Assembly: GCF_026344035.1 (NCBI RefSeq) | Contig: NZ_JAPKND010000001.1 | Coordinates: 620,001-684,000, forward strand | From: Alcaligenes endophyticus | Lineage (GTDB): Bacteria > Pseudomonadota > Gammaproteobacteria > Burkholderiales > Burkholderiaceae_B | Length of the DNA: 64,000 nt | Reading direction: 5' to 3' | Shown here: piece by piece, positions 1 to 9,299 of the stretch | Numbering within the stretch: the first letter of the stretch is position 1 | How the letters are laid out: the number at the start of each line of letters is the position of its first letter | Notes under the pieces: model-generated | Told to the model about the DNA's origin: nothing | The model's input: the letters and a program-made list of their open reading frames with translations, nothing else | The model's database searches: none | Made by a program: the position numbers and the translations under genes

Positions 1-269
1 AATATCACCCCAAAGAGGAAAAAAAATACATTTACACAAGAACAAATCAACACCAAAAAAACCAAACTCTTATCTGTAACCCCCGTCGCAAAGCGATATT
101 CATCAAGTTGATAATAAAGAGGGAAAGTACCTAGAATTGAAAAAAAATATAAAGAAATTGTCGTTATATTAACAAGGCTTATTTTATTAGCCTGCTCTCC
201 GGCCAACCTTAAAAGAAAAAAGATTGCTATTGGAGTCGATAAAAATATCAATAAAAAAGCAAAATCCAT
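1..269 (-). CDS. Polytopic membrane protein, probable O-antigen polymerase, 5' part only
   Basis: An open frame starts with ATG at 269 and stays open to the left window edge, so only about 89 N-terminal residues are visible. They start MDFAFLLIFLSTP and form three hydrophobic segments split by short charged stretches (RLAGEQANK, DEYRFATGVTDK). That pattern suits an inner-membrane protein. It follows wbpG on the same strand after a 71-bp gap, and the cluster has its own flippase, so a Wzy-type polymerase is the likeliest role. This is inferred from position and hydrophobicity only; another polytopic protein is possible. Base composition is AT-rich like the neighbouring wzx and wbpG. Confidence 0.65.
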   Translation of the reverse strand, partial: MDFAFLLIFLSTPIAIFFLLRLAGEQANKISLVNITTISLYFFSILGTFPLYYQLDEYRFATGVTDKSLVFLVLICSCVNVFFFLFGVI

Positions 270-340
270 TTTCGACAGCCTTGTCTGATAACCTTAAATT
301 TAACTACAAAAACGCGTTAAAAACTTCCATTATATATCTC

Positions 341-1462
341 TCAACGCTTAATTAGCCTTACTGCCTTGGCTAGCATAGGTTTAACTTTCAGATAGAATGA
401 AGTTGGATAATCACTGTGCTGATGTGGTTTATCAGCCATAATATTATCAAACTCTTCTTTACTCATACCCAGCTTACTAATCACGTGACTTATAGTGCTT
501 TGCATATCATCCTCATCGTAAAGCGGTAAAGCGTATTGCCTTTGAGCCTCTTCCCGGCTCATCTGCCCTGAAACAATCATGCTTGATAGATGTGATGTGC
601 GTTTATCAACGCCAAACTTATGATAAAACCAATATTGTTGTATAAATTTAGTTAAATCATTTTCCAAATGCTTGCTACCATAATACTCAAACCCACAAGA
701 ATCAGCCAATTCTTTCATAGCCCGATCACGATTATAATCGATATAATTTAACGGCCTTAACGACTGTATATTTAAAATATAAGCATCAATATCTTTTTTA
801 AGTGCCGACAGCATAGTTAGCTTATCTATTGGTCCCTTACCAAATTTGTTATGAATAAATTTCAAATTTTTTAAGTCATACGCATCGTGCGTATTACCTC
901 GCTGCAGAATACACTCAAGCGCAAAATTCCCCCCTGACAAAAACGTATTTAGTTTATTTTCTTTCATAAACTGATACACGCAAGCAAACAGTACATTATC
1001 TTGGGGCACAGCTAGGTTCGGCACGCCTGCCCGCATATAAGCTTTAGTCAGTTCATGGAACTGTTGTGGATCAGGCTTGATTATTCTCAAATCAAAATTA
1101 GGGAGTTCAGCAAGTCGCGCAATATTATTTTTAGATATTTCCGTATCAAATCCATCATCTACATGCACAGCAAGTACCCTCAACCCCCACTTAACTGTAC
1201 CAAGATAAGCCAAGTAAGAGGAATCCAAACCACCAGAAATTCCCATCACACAGTCATATTGATGATCTTTATTCTCCTTTTTAAGTCTTTGGACTAACGC
1301 ATTTAATTTCTTTTCACCCTCTTCGTTAGGAAAATACACCGTTTCTTTTTCTAACAATGCGTTTTCACAATAATTACATTGACCGTTCAGATTAAATGTA
1401 ATGGTCTCGTCTGATGAGTTATCCATAATGCACCAGGTGCACTGCTGATACTTAGTTGTCAT
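341..1462 (-). CDS. wbpG: N-acetyl sugar amidotransferase (WbpG-like)
   Basis: Predicted cytoplasmic enzyme of the family that, with HisH/HisF-like partners supplying ammonia, converts a sugar acetamido group to an acetamidino group in surface polysaccharides. The 373-aa product has an N-terminal zinc-finger-like pair of CxxC motifs (about residues 8-11 and 29-32) and a PP-loop ATP-pyrophosphatase motif SGGLDSS at about 76-82, both typical of the family. I chose the ATG at 1462 because AGAGGT lies just upstream; the longer frame begins at a TTG at 1486. It overlaps the end of wzx by 11 bp, which suggests translational coupling. The expected HisH2/HisF2 partners are not in the window and may lie beyond the left edge. 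Confidence 0.85.
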   Translation of the reverse strand: MTTKYQQCTWCIMDNSSDETITFNLNGQCNYCENALLEKETVYFPNEEGEKKLNALVQRLKKENKDHQYDCVMGISGGLDSSYLAYLGTVKWGLRVLAVHVDDGFDTEISKNNIARLAELPNFDLRIIKPDPQQFHELTKAYMRAGVPNLAVPQDNVLFACVYQFMKENKLNTFLSGGNFALECILQRGNTHDAYDLKNLKFIHNKFGKGPIDKLTMLSALKKDIDAYILNIQSLRPLNYIDYNRDRAMKELADSCGFEYYGSKHLENDLTKFIQQYWFYHKFGVDKRTSHLSSMIVSGQMSREEAQRQYALPLYDEDDMQSTISHVISKLGMSKEEFDNIMADKPHQHSDYPTSFYLKVKPMLAKAVRLIKR

Positions 1463-2729
1463 TATTTGATACCTCTTTATAGTCAATATTCTTCAAAACT
1501 TTTAAAACCACTAATAAATATATTAAGTAAAATATCAAGCCAGATACGGCATAAAATTCTGCTATATATTGATTCGCAAAAACTCCCGCCAACCAAACGC
1601 ATCCGACTCGGAGTACTAGCCCAAATAACTGAAGAAAAAAAGCCAGCTGCTGGTTATTAGTAATATACAAAGAGGTCGAAACAGGAGAGGTAATAAATTG
1701 CATTAAAAACCATGGCACCATCCAGCAGATAAGAACACCAGTTCTGGCCCAGTTGTCTCCTAATACATAAGGAGTGAGTATAGGAGCACACAACAAAACC
1801 AAGGATAAAGGTGCAATACTTACTTTCAACAAATTTAAAATAATTTTTTTTGTAAAACCAGATAGTTGCCCTTGATGATGTTTGTCCGCTGCATCAGCCA
1901 AGTAAACTTGTGCTACCGCACCGCTGATCATACCCATGGGGGCAGATAACAACTGCATAGCAATCATCAAAAATCCGGCCTCGGCCCCTACTGCATAGTA
2001 AGCAATAAGCAGCATAGGTAGTTGTATTCCGGCAGCATTGGCAAACACTTCTAAAGTAGTAAATTTAGGAAACTTTTCATAACGCTTTACTGCCAACCGT
2101 AAATGCTTACTCTTTACTTTTCTGAAAATATGTAAATCGTTTTTTAATAAAACAGAAATAAAACTAAAAAAACCAGCGCTCTGAGCAATTAGCTGACCGA
2201 TCACTAGGCCACCTGGCCAGCCGCTTGATACCGCACCCACTCCCAACTTTACTAATGTGCCACTAAGAGATTGAGTTATTCTTGTTTTAGAAATTAACGT
2301 AAAATTCTTTTCGCGTGTATTCCAATACTGCAAGGCATTGTAGAGACCAATAGCAAATACCCCTAGGGGCAGCAACCATAAAAACTCATTGATTTTATTT
2401 TCAGTAAGGCTGTTGATCCATGACGGAAAAAACATTATTATCACGCATACTAATAATGTTATTACAATGACACTAATAAGTGATAGTACAACTAAGGCGG
2501 CCGCTGTCACTTTATTCTTAGGCAGCGGAATCGCATACTCAAAACATAAACAAGATATAACGGAAATCAACGTTAACGCTGCGACATATACAGCTAGTAT
2601 TGAAAAGCTATCGGGGCTGTACAGACGTGTTAGCAATGGCAAAGTGATAACAGCAATAATCTGACCAATTGCAGTTCCACCTACTAACAGGCTAATATTT
2701 TTTATAAATTTATTCTGTAAAATTTTCAT
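1452..2729 (-). CDS. wzx: Polysaccharide flippase (Wzx/MATE-like)
   Basis: A 425-aa polytopic inner-membrane protein of the polysaccharide biosynthesis/MurJ-MATE superfamily, expected to flip undecaprenyl-linked O-units to the periplasm. It has about twelve hydrophobic segments throughout, starting near residue 14 (ISLLVGGTAIGQIIAV), and the polar N-terminal stretch PLLTRLYSPDSF common in this family. The ATG at 2729 is preferred over a TTG six bases upstream. The start lies inside the last codons of a short upstream reading frame (stop at 2710), so it may once have been coupled to a gene now mostly lost. Downstream it overlaps wbpG. Family is clear; the exact substrate is not. Confidence 0.85.
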   Translation of the reverse strand: MKILQNKFIKNISLLVGGTAIGQIIAVITLPLLTRLYSPDSFSILAVYVAALTLISVISCLCFEYAIPLPKNKVTAAALVVLSLISVIVITLLVCVIIMFFPSWINSLTENKINEFLWLLPLGVFAIGLYNALQYWNTREKNFTLISKTRITQSLSGTLVKLGVGAVSSGWPGGLVIGQLIAQSAGFFSFISVLLKNDLHIFRKVKSKHLRLAVKRYEKFPKFTTLEVFANAAGIQLPMLLIAYYAVGAEAGFLMIAMQLLSAPMGMISGAVAQVYLADAADKHHQGQLSGFTKKIILNLLKVSIAPLSLVLLCAPILTPYVLGDNWARTGVLICWMVPWFLMQFITSPVSTSLYITNNQQLAFFLQLFGLVLRVGCVWLAGVFANQYIAEFYAVSGLIFYLIYLLVVLKVLKNIDYKEVSNNDN

Positions 2730-2857
2730 TTTCAAACCACACAGGCGTTAACAACTTATTAAGCCTGACGCGCTTATCGCTATCTATACAGACTTCATTC
2801 AAATGGTTTTCATAGTAATCAAATAAACTATTCATCACAGTGGCAAGAGAGTCACCC
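2710..2857 (-). pseudogene. 3' remnant of a lost polysaccharide gene
   Basis: Immediately upstream of wzx a frame on the minus strand reads GDSLATVMNSLFDYY and ends about 36 codons later in WFENENFTE and a TAA at 2710-2712, inside wzx. Its residue composition is protein-like and its stop overlaps the wzx start, as in coupled operon genes. It stops making sense at the long hairpin at 2858-2897, and its frame meets a stop near 2905. The simplest reading is the C-terminal tail of a gene that sat between wbpE and wzx and was truncated by an insertion or deletion. A small real ORF from the ATG at 2835 (41 aa) is the alternative. I do not recognise the family. Confidence 0.45.
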
Positions 2858-2897
2858 AAACTGGACCTCCTTGTGTTGCACCAAGGAGATCCAGTTT
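2858..2897. repeat. Long imperfect hairpin between wbpE and wzx
   Basis: Arms AAACTGGACCTCCTTG and CAAGGAGATCCAGTTT pair over 16 bp with one mismatch around an 8-nt loop. GTCA/TGAC extends the symmetry outside after a 3-nt bulge. There is no T-run on either side, so it is not a normal intrinsic terminator. It sits exactly where the upstream gene remnant breaks off, so a scar of a mobile element is plausible. Confidence 0.6.
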
Positions 2898-3094
2898 GAC
2901 ATGATTACTTCATGCGGTAAAACGCCGCTGAGCAAATAACGTGGTAGCGCTAAAAAATGCCTCTACCCTCAGCCCCAGCAGTTAACCAAGTAGGGCTGAA
3001 GTGCTAAACTATCACTGCGAGTACGGCATCCTTGCCTAGGGGCTTAAGCTCAGGATGACATGTCACTTTTTAACTCTTAAAATAGAGTCTTGGC

Positions 3095-4201
3095 TCAAGC
3101 AAGTAATACCTTAACAACTTGCTCCTGCTCTGCCTCACTCATATAAGGATGCATCGGCAGGCTGAACACTGTTTTAGCTAGTTTTTCTGCTACCGGGAAA
3201 TCGTCCCGCTGGTAGCCTAAACGGTCAAATGCAGTTTGTTGGTGCATACAGGTACTGTAATACACCATGCTAGGTATACCTTTTTCTTTAAGCTTGGCGA
3301 TATAGTCATCACGGTTATCAGACACTAAGGTGTATTGCGCCCAAGAGCTTAAATATCCCGTGGGCACCTGTGGTGTATTAAAGGTATTACTGAGCTGCGT
3401 TTGATAAGAGTCAGCCAACGCTTTTCGCTTCTCCAGTTCATCTGGAAAAACAGCTAGTTTCTCTAATAAAATCGCTGCTTGCAATGTATCCAGGCGGCTG
3501 TTAACGCCAATACGTACATTGTCATATTTATCACGCCCTTTACCGTGCACTCTGTAGCATCGAATTAATTCAGCGTAATCATCATTATTAGTGAAAATCG
3601 CCCCTCCATCACCGTAACAACCCAAAGGTTTTGCAGGGAAAAAGCTAGTAGTGGCAATGTCGCCAAAGCTACCAGCACGTTGACCATTTATCTCACCACC
3701 GAAACCTTGAGCTGAATCTGAAATAATTTTCAAACCATATTTATCAGCTATTTTTTGAATAGCCGGATAATTAGCTGGCAAACCAAATAGATCCACCGTC
3801 ATAATAGCTTTTAATTCCAGCTTACCCTCGGACTGTATTGCCTGTATCCGTTTTTCTAAGTCAACGGGACAAATATTAAAAGTACTAGGATCAGAGTCGA
3901 CAAACACTGGTGTAGCACCCGCGAAAGCCACTGTTTCGGCTGAAGCGAAAAAGGTAAAAGTAGGGACTAACACGCCATCACCCTGGCCAATCCCTAACGC
4001 CATCAGCACCAGCGTTAAAGCATCAGTACCGTTAGCACAACTGATGACGTGCTTCACGCCTACGTAATCCGCTAGTTGATTTTCTAACTCTAGGACCTCA
4101 GGGCCCATAATGTACTGACCATGATCCAGTACAGTTTGTATGCGTCGATCAATTTTGCTTTTTAGATGCTGATATTGCGCAGCAAGGTCGATGAATTGCA
4201 T
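3095..4201 (-). CDS. wbpE: UDP-2-acetamido-2-deoxy-3-oxo-D-glucuronate aminotransferase
   Basis: PLP-dependent sugar aminotransferase of the DegT/DnrJ/EryC1/StrS family (368 aa, normal length). In WbpE/WlbC it moves an amino group from glutamate to C3 of the 3-keto-uronic acid nucleotide. Visible landmarks are the cofactor-binding NGTDAL (about 57-62), the Asp of SDSAQGFG (about 161-168), and the Schiff-base lysine K191 in FFPAKPLGCYGDGG. Start ATG at 4201 follows wbpD by 8 bp. With wbpB and wbpD it forms the same trio and order as Bordetella wlbABC, which makes a 2,3-diacetamido-uronic acid precursor. Confidence in family is very high; the sugar assignment rests on the trio. Confidence 0.92.
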   Translation of the reverse strand: MQFIDLAAQYQHLKSKIDRRIQTVLDHGQYIMGPEVLELENQLADYVGVKHVISCANGTDALTLVLMALGIGQGDGVLVPTFTFFASAETVAFAGATPVFVDSDPSTFNICPVDLEKRIQAIQSEGKLELKAIMTVDLFGLPANYPAIQKIADKYGLKIISDSAQGFGGEINGQRAGSFGDIATTSFFPAKPLGCYGDGGAIFTNNDDYAELIRCYRVHGKGRDKYDNVRIGVNSRLDTLQAAILLEKLAVFPDELEKRKALADSYQTQLSNTFNTPQVPTGYLSSWAQYTLVSDNRDDYIAKLKEKGIPSMVYYSTCMHQQTAFDRLGYQRDDFPVAEKLAKTVFSLPMHPYMSEAEQEQVVKVLLA

Positions 4202-4209
4202 GGTCTGTC

Positions 4210-5937
<1,728 letters not shown>

Positions 5938-6270
5938 TCATGAGCCATGCAATTCGTTTTTCAGTTCTTTAAGCTCTTCTTTCAGGGCTTCGTACTCTTG
6001 TGTTTTTATTTGGATAAAACGTAGAGTAAGTACAGATTTTTCTTTAAGCCCTTGCGAAGTTAGGTAATAAAAGTAGCCTTTTTTGTTTGTGTTTTTACAA
6101 AAATTGACCACTTTAATAAGCCCTCTATCAACTAGGGCATTGATACAATAGTTGGCTTTGCCAACACTCATGCCAAGATGCTCAGCCAACTCACGCTGGC
6201 TAAGAGTAGGACTTTTATCTAGCTGCCTAAGCACCTGTAAATGGCTTTCATTCAGTAAGAGACTAGTCAT
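5938..6270 (-). CDS. MarR-family polysaccharide-cluster regulator
   Basis: A 110-aa winged-helix protein resembling the small MarR-family regulators found beside exopolysaccharide clusters. The helix-turn-helix is visible as TLSQRELAEHLGMSVGKANY followed by a recognition/wing region LVDRGLIKVVNF, and the C-terminal third is a charged coiled coil (EYEALKEELKELKNELHG) likely used for dimerisation. The ATG at 6270 is preferred to a GTG two codons upstream. A perfect 7-bp inverted repeat sits 13-29 bp in front of the start, suggesting autoregulation. It is read in the same direction as wbpB and divergently from wzz, so it could control both. Confidence 0.8.
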   Translation of the reverse strand: MTSLLLNESHLQVLRQLDKSPTLSQRELAEHLGMSVGKANYCINALVDRGLIKVVNFCKNTNKKGYFYYLTSQGLKEKSVLTLRFIQIKTQEYEALKEELKELKNELHGS

Positions 6271-6282
6271 AACCACAGAAGC

Positions 6283-6299
6283 TGTTCAATAGTTGAACA
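6283..6299. promoter_or_regulatory. Candidate MarR-type operator
   Basis: Perfect palindrome TGTTCAA-TAG-TTGAACA (7-bp arms, 3-bp centre) directly upstream of the regulator start codon. Size and symmetry match MarR-family operators. Its position suggests autorepression; control of the divergent wzz promoter is inference. Confidence 0.55.
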
Positions 6300-6718
6300 A
6301 CTGTACCATGCTTACTAGCCCAACTACACTACTGTAAACTATTGTATTGTTACATTACCTTCAATATGGAATGGCCTACCGCGCAAATATTGACATGGTG
6401 CCGTTGTTTTTCTTTCACATGAAGATACCTATCCCCTGCAAACTCTTTATCGGTGCGACCGGCGCAAGCTCTTCACCAGGGCGGCTCAGCATAACTTGGT
6501 CATAGTTAGCGGAAAAACACGATATCAGCAATAATAAGCAAAAATAACGTCACCTAGCTTATCATTTATGGTTTTGCTTTCTTTTTAGTACACATACTGG
6601 GTAGTGCTAGCTCAGCGCGTGCTTCTAGCGCACGAGCATGACTCGAGCGTTACATTAATTCTAGCTTTCTGCTATTTAAATACTCCACTTCAACACTCAT
6701 GGCGCGTCATTAAAAACT
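6300..6718. promoter_or_regulatory. Divergent intergenic region, regulator / wzz
   Basis: About 420 bp without a credible gene. It must hold the promoters for the leftward regulator and the rightward wzz gene. Apart from the palindrome at 6283-6299 I see only short inverted repeats, and no promoter I would name. Confidence 0.4.
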
Positions 6719-7744
6719 ATGCAACAGAACAATGTTGATGAAATTGATTTACGTGAACTAATTTTAACGCTATGGCGCAACAAGATTCTTGTGCTTATCT
6801 GTACGTTGGCGTTTACTCTACTCAGTGCTGCCTATGCTTTTTTGAGTGCTCCCACCTACCAGGCCACCAGTAATATTCTGCCCCCCACCCCGGCCAACTT
6901 CAGTGCCTATAACGTAGTCGCGTTAAGTGATGACAAACTGCCCACCCTCGATGTAGAGGAAGCTTATCGAATATTTTTACGCCATTTGAACTCTGGCGCC
7001 TTAAAGTTGGAGTTTTTTGAGAAATATTACATCCCCATAAAAGCCTCATCATTAGAACCTGGCATTAGTGAACGAGAGCAGTTATGGCTAAGCTTCAACG
7101 CAGCCTTAAGTGTTAGCACGCCCAACATTGGCTCAGCCGACTTCGCCAGCGTAAAGCTTTACGATCCCGATGCCAAACAAGCTAGCGACTGGGTTAATGA
7201 ATACGTTACAACGGCTATGCAAAGAGCTAGTCAACAAGCCGTTAATACACTAGAAAGCGCCATCAAAGGACGCATACAACGTCTAACAATAGACATTGCA
7301 AGCTTAAGGGCTGCCGCAGAACAAGACCGTCTAAACCGCATTGCTCGCCTGAAAGAAGACCTGGTCTTAGCCAAGGCTATAGATTTAAAAAGCCCAGCCA
7401 GTCAACATAACTTGATCATTTCTTACAATAAGGACACCGCTTATTTGCGCGGCAGCCTAGCCTTAGAGGCAGAGCTGGCATTACTTGAAGCCCGTACAGA
7501 TAATGACCCTTTCATAGAAGACCTATCGTTAATGAACGAGCAGCTGGCTTTATTAAAAACATTACAATTAAGTGACGCACCGTTGAAGTTGGCGACCATC
7601 GACAGCTTTGCTGTAGCTCCGGAAACACCTATTAAGCCTAAAAAGCGATTCATTATTCTGTTAGGGCTGCTAGCAGGTGGAATGTTAGGCATATGTATGG
7701 TGCTTATACGGGTCTGGTGGAAAAAGGGGAGTAACACAAGGTGA
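6719..7744 (+). CDS. wzz: Polysaccharide chain-length determinant (Wzz-like)
   Basis: Inner-membrane polysaccharide co-polymerase of the Wzz/FepE type (341 aa). A first membrane helix (about residues 21-43, LVLICTLAFTLLSAAYAFLS) is followed by a large periplasmic region rich in helix and coiled coil (about 150-290). A Pro-rich motif TPIKPKKRF precedes the second helix (about 315-333), as is typical. It lacks a C-terminal kinase, unlike the wzc gene at 11860. Its length and its place beside the O-antigen-type cluster suggest it sets O-chain length; a role with the capsule operon is possible. It is a single-gene unit followed by about 800 bp with no gene. Confidence 0.85.
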   Translation: MQQNNVDEIDLRELILTLWRNKILVLICTLAFTLLSAAYAFLSAPTYQATSNILPPTPANFSAYNVVALSDDKLPTLDVEEAYRIFLRHLNSGALKLEFFEKYYIPIKASSLEPGISEREQLWLSFNAALSVSTPNIGSADFASVKLYDPDAKQASDWVNEYVTTAMQRASQQAVNTLESAIKGRIQRLTIDIASLRAAAEQDRLNRIARLKEDLVLAKAIDLKSPASQHNLIISYNKDTAYLRGSLALEAELALLEARTDNDPFIEDLSLMNEQLALLKTLQLSDAPLKLATIDSFAVAPETPIKPKKRFIILLGLLAGGMLGICMVLIRVWWKKGSNTR

Positions 7745-8424
7745 ACAAGTACTAGACTAGCACCACCCTTATATAGTCGACTTAACGCCAGCTTTAATAC
7801 GCTGGCATGTCACCCCAACTCTAACTCCAATCCCCAGCATACCCCACGCCTACGCGTAAACCAGCAGCCCCCAGCTTAAGCATGAAGCGCTTAGAAAGCT
7901 TAGGGCTAGACTGCATGAATGATTGGGCGCTTGGGGTAGAAGGCAGCTGTGCGAGGCTACGCCCGTACTACAACCAATTTTCCTTGCTAGCATTTACTAC
8001 AATGCGCCCAATTCTGCCTGTATCGCTTTATAAGCACCGAGCAGCGCGGCCCAGCAAAAAAGATCGACTTGTTATAATAATATACAAATAAACGAGTTTT
8101 GATACCAATGATAATAAAACCCGCCTGTGGGTTGGGAGTGTTTTATATAAAAAGAAACAATAAGACCACGCCGTAAAAAAATACGTCCACAAACCAAACC
8201 GCCCAGTTAACAAATACAAAAACAACTATAAAATCAATAGTTTACATAAAAAACAAAGAAAAATCAATTATCTCTTATCATACAATTGCAATCAGCACCA
8301 TACCCCAAACAGTCACTAAAGTTTAAACATAGCAAAGTAGAATAGCCACAAACGATAAAACTGCACACCAGTCGACACAATTATGGGGTGTACTAAACAC
8401 TAGCCCCTTACTAAAATGTGAGGG
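7745..8424. other. Gene-poor stretch between wzz and rfaH
   Basis: About 680 bp with no coding region I can support: open frames here are short, lack family features and have no ribosome site. A 6-bp stem GCCAGC/GCTGGC at 7787-7806, about 45 bp after the wzz stop, could be a weak terminator though no T-run follows. The 8100-8400 part is very AT-rich. Confidence 0.4.
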
Positions 8425-8458
8425 TTAAGCCCTAGTAATTTTTTGTTATACTACTAGG
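8425..8458 (+). promoter_or_regulatory. Candidate rfaH promoter with a palindrome over the -10
   Basis: TTAAGC (8425-8430) and TATACT (8447-8452), 16 bp apart, form a plausible sigma-70 promoter about 95 bp before rfaH. Arms CCTAGTA (8431-8437) and TACTAGG (8452-8458) are a perfect 7-bp inverted repeat that brackets the -10 element and could be an operator. Confidence 0.4.
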
Positions 8459-8552
8459 CCGGCATTTTTGCTTACAGCTTGTATGTTTTGTACACACAAG
8501 GGCTGTAGCTAAAATCCCCTTTTTTTTAACCGAGACATTTTGCTAGCGCGCC

Positions 8553-9068
8553 ATGGAACATTGCTTTGCCCATTGGTATCTTGCCTACACCAAACCTCGC
8601 CAAGAGCAGGTGGCTGCGTACAACTTGCAGCAACAACAGTTTCAGGTTTACCTTCCCTTATATAAAACACGCCAACGTAAAACAGAGGGTGGCTATACAG
8701 AGGCGCACCCACCCATGTTCCCACGCTACCTGTTTTTCAAACCCACCCGGGCGGAACAATCGCTAGCCGTTATACGGTCCACAAAAGGCATTAGCAACTT
8801 GGTGCAAACCACCACGCAGGTTGCCACCGTTAACAATGCCATTATTGACGACATACGCCAAGCTGAAGCCCTGCGCCACCAGTTAGACCTTAGCCTTAGT
8901 CCACGCCTACGCGCCGGTACCAAAGTACGTATTAGCAGCGGTAGCTTTCAAGGCTTAGAAGGCCTAGTAGAGAGTAGCACCAACAAACGCTTAATGTTAC
9001 TGCTAGATATACTAGGCCAACACACCAAAGTTAGACTTAACGCTAGCGAAGTCGAGCCCCTAGAGTAA
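8553..9068 (+). CDS. rfaH: Transcription antiterminator RfaH (NusG family)
   Basis: A 171-aa NusG paralogue of the RfaH type. RfaH binds RNA polymerase paused at an ops element and lets it read through long surface-polysaccharide operons. The N-terminal NGN domain is clear: WYLAYTKPRQEQVA at about 8-21, the conserved MFPRYLFF at about 55-62, and RSTKGISNLVQ at about 74-84. The C-terminal KOW domain holds GTKVRISSGSFQGLEGLVE and a tail ending NASEVEPLE, lining up with E. coli RfaH. The assignment is strengthened by an exact ops element at 9156-9167, downstream of the gene and in front of the capsule operon. The stop codon begins the stem of a strong terminator. Confidence 0.93.
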   Translation: MEHCFAHWYLAYTKPRQEQVAAYNLQQQQFQVYLPLYKTRQRKTEGGYTEAHPPMFPRYLFFKPTRAEQSLAVIRSTKGISNLVQTTTQVATVNNAIIDDIRQAEALRHQLDLSLSPRLRAGTKVRISSGSFQGLEGLVESSTNKRLMLLLDILGQHTKVRLNASEVEPLE

Positions 9069-9117
9069 GTAAACAAAGGCCTATTGCCAAACTGGCGCAA
9101 TAGGCCTTTGTTTACTT
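9067..9117 (+). terminator. Strong intrinsic terminator after rfaH
   Basis: Perfect 20-bp inverted repeat, AAGTAAACAAAGGCCTATTG at 9067-9086 and its complement at 9098-9117, followed by TTTA. The left arm starts within the rfaH stop codon. It separates rfaH from the ops element only 38 bp further on. Confidence 0.85.
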
Positions 9118-9126
9118 TTACCCTGT

Positions 9127-9157
9127 CCATATTTTCAGGTAAAACCTGAAAATATGG
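9127..9157 (+). promoter_or_regulatory. Perfect hairpin directly ahead of ops
   Basis: Arms CCATATTTTCAGGT (9127-9140) and ACCTGAAAATATGG (9144-9157) pair over 14 bp around an AAA loop. The last two bases of the right arm are the first two bases of the ops element. In RNA it could shape the pause or block backtracking; as DNA it could be an operator. Its function is not known to me. Confidence 0.65.
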
Positions 9158-9167
9158 CGGTAGCGTG
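9156..9167 (+). promoter_or_regulatory. ops element (RfaH recruitment site)
   Basis: GGCGGTAGCGTG matches the ops part of the JUMPstart sequence known from enterobacterial polysaccharide operons. It lies 133 bp before the first capsule gene, on the transcribed strand, with rfaH just upstream. It explains how the roughly 17-kb operon could be read through, including its AT-rich distal half. Confidence 0.88.
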
Positions 9168-9299
9168 GGTGGTTACTTAATATCAATCAACAAAAACACG
9201 CCCAGAACTACTCAATGCTTCCTGCTTTAGTGTCTAGGCACACAAAACCAAAAAGCTCAGCCGTACCTCCTTTCTTTTTGCTTTGAATCCGTATACAGC
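9168..9299 (+). promoter_or_regulatory. Leader between ops and the first capsule gene
   Basis: About 130 bp of untranslated leader. No clear ribosome site is seen except a weak purine tract before the ATG at 9300, and no second promoter or terminator is recognised. Confidence 0.35.

Noticed and set aside
2898-3094. Possible insertion-sequence body between the hairpin and wbpE
   Set aside because: Only about 200 bp with no transposase frame or matching terminal repeats; left as unexplained spacer.
7882-8091. Open frame of 69 codons between wzz and rfaH
   Set aside because: No ribosome site, no recognised domain, unusual composition; the region appears non-coding.
9168-9299. Additional terminators or a riboswitch in the capsule leader
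   Set aside because: No stable stem followed by a T-run and no conserved aptamer motif was found.
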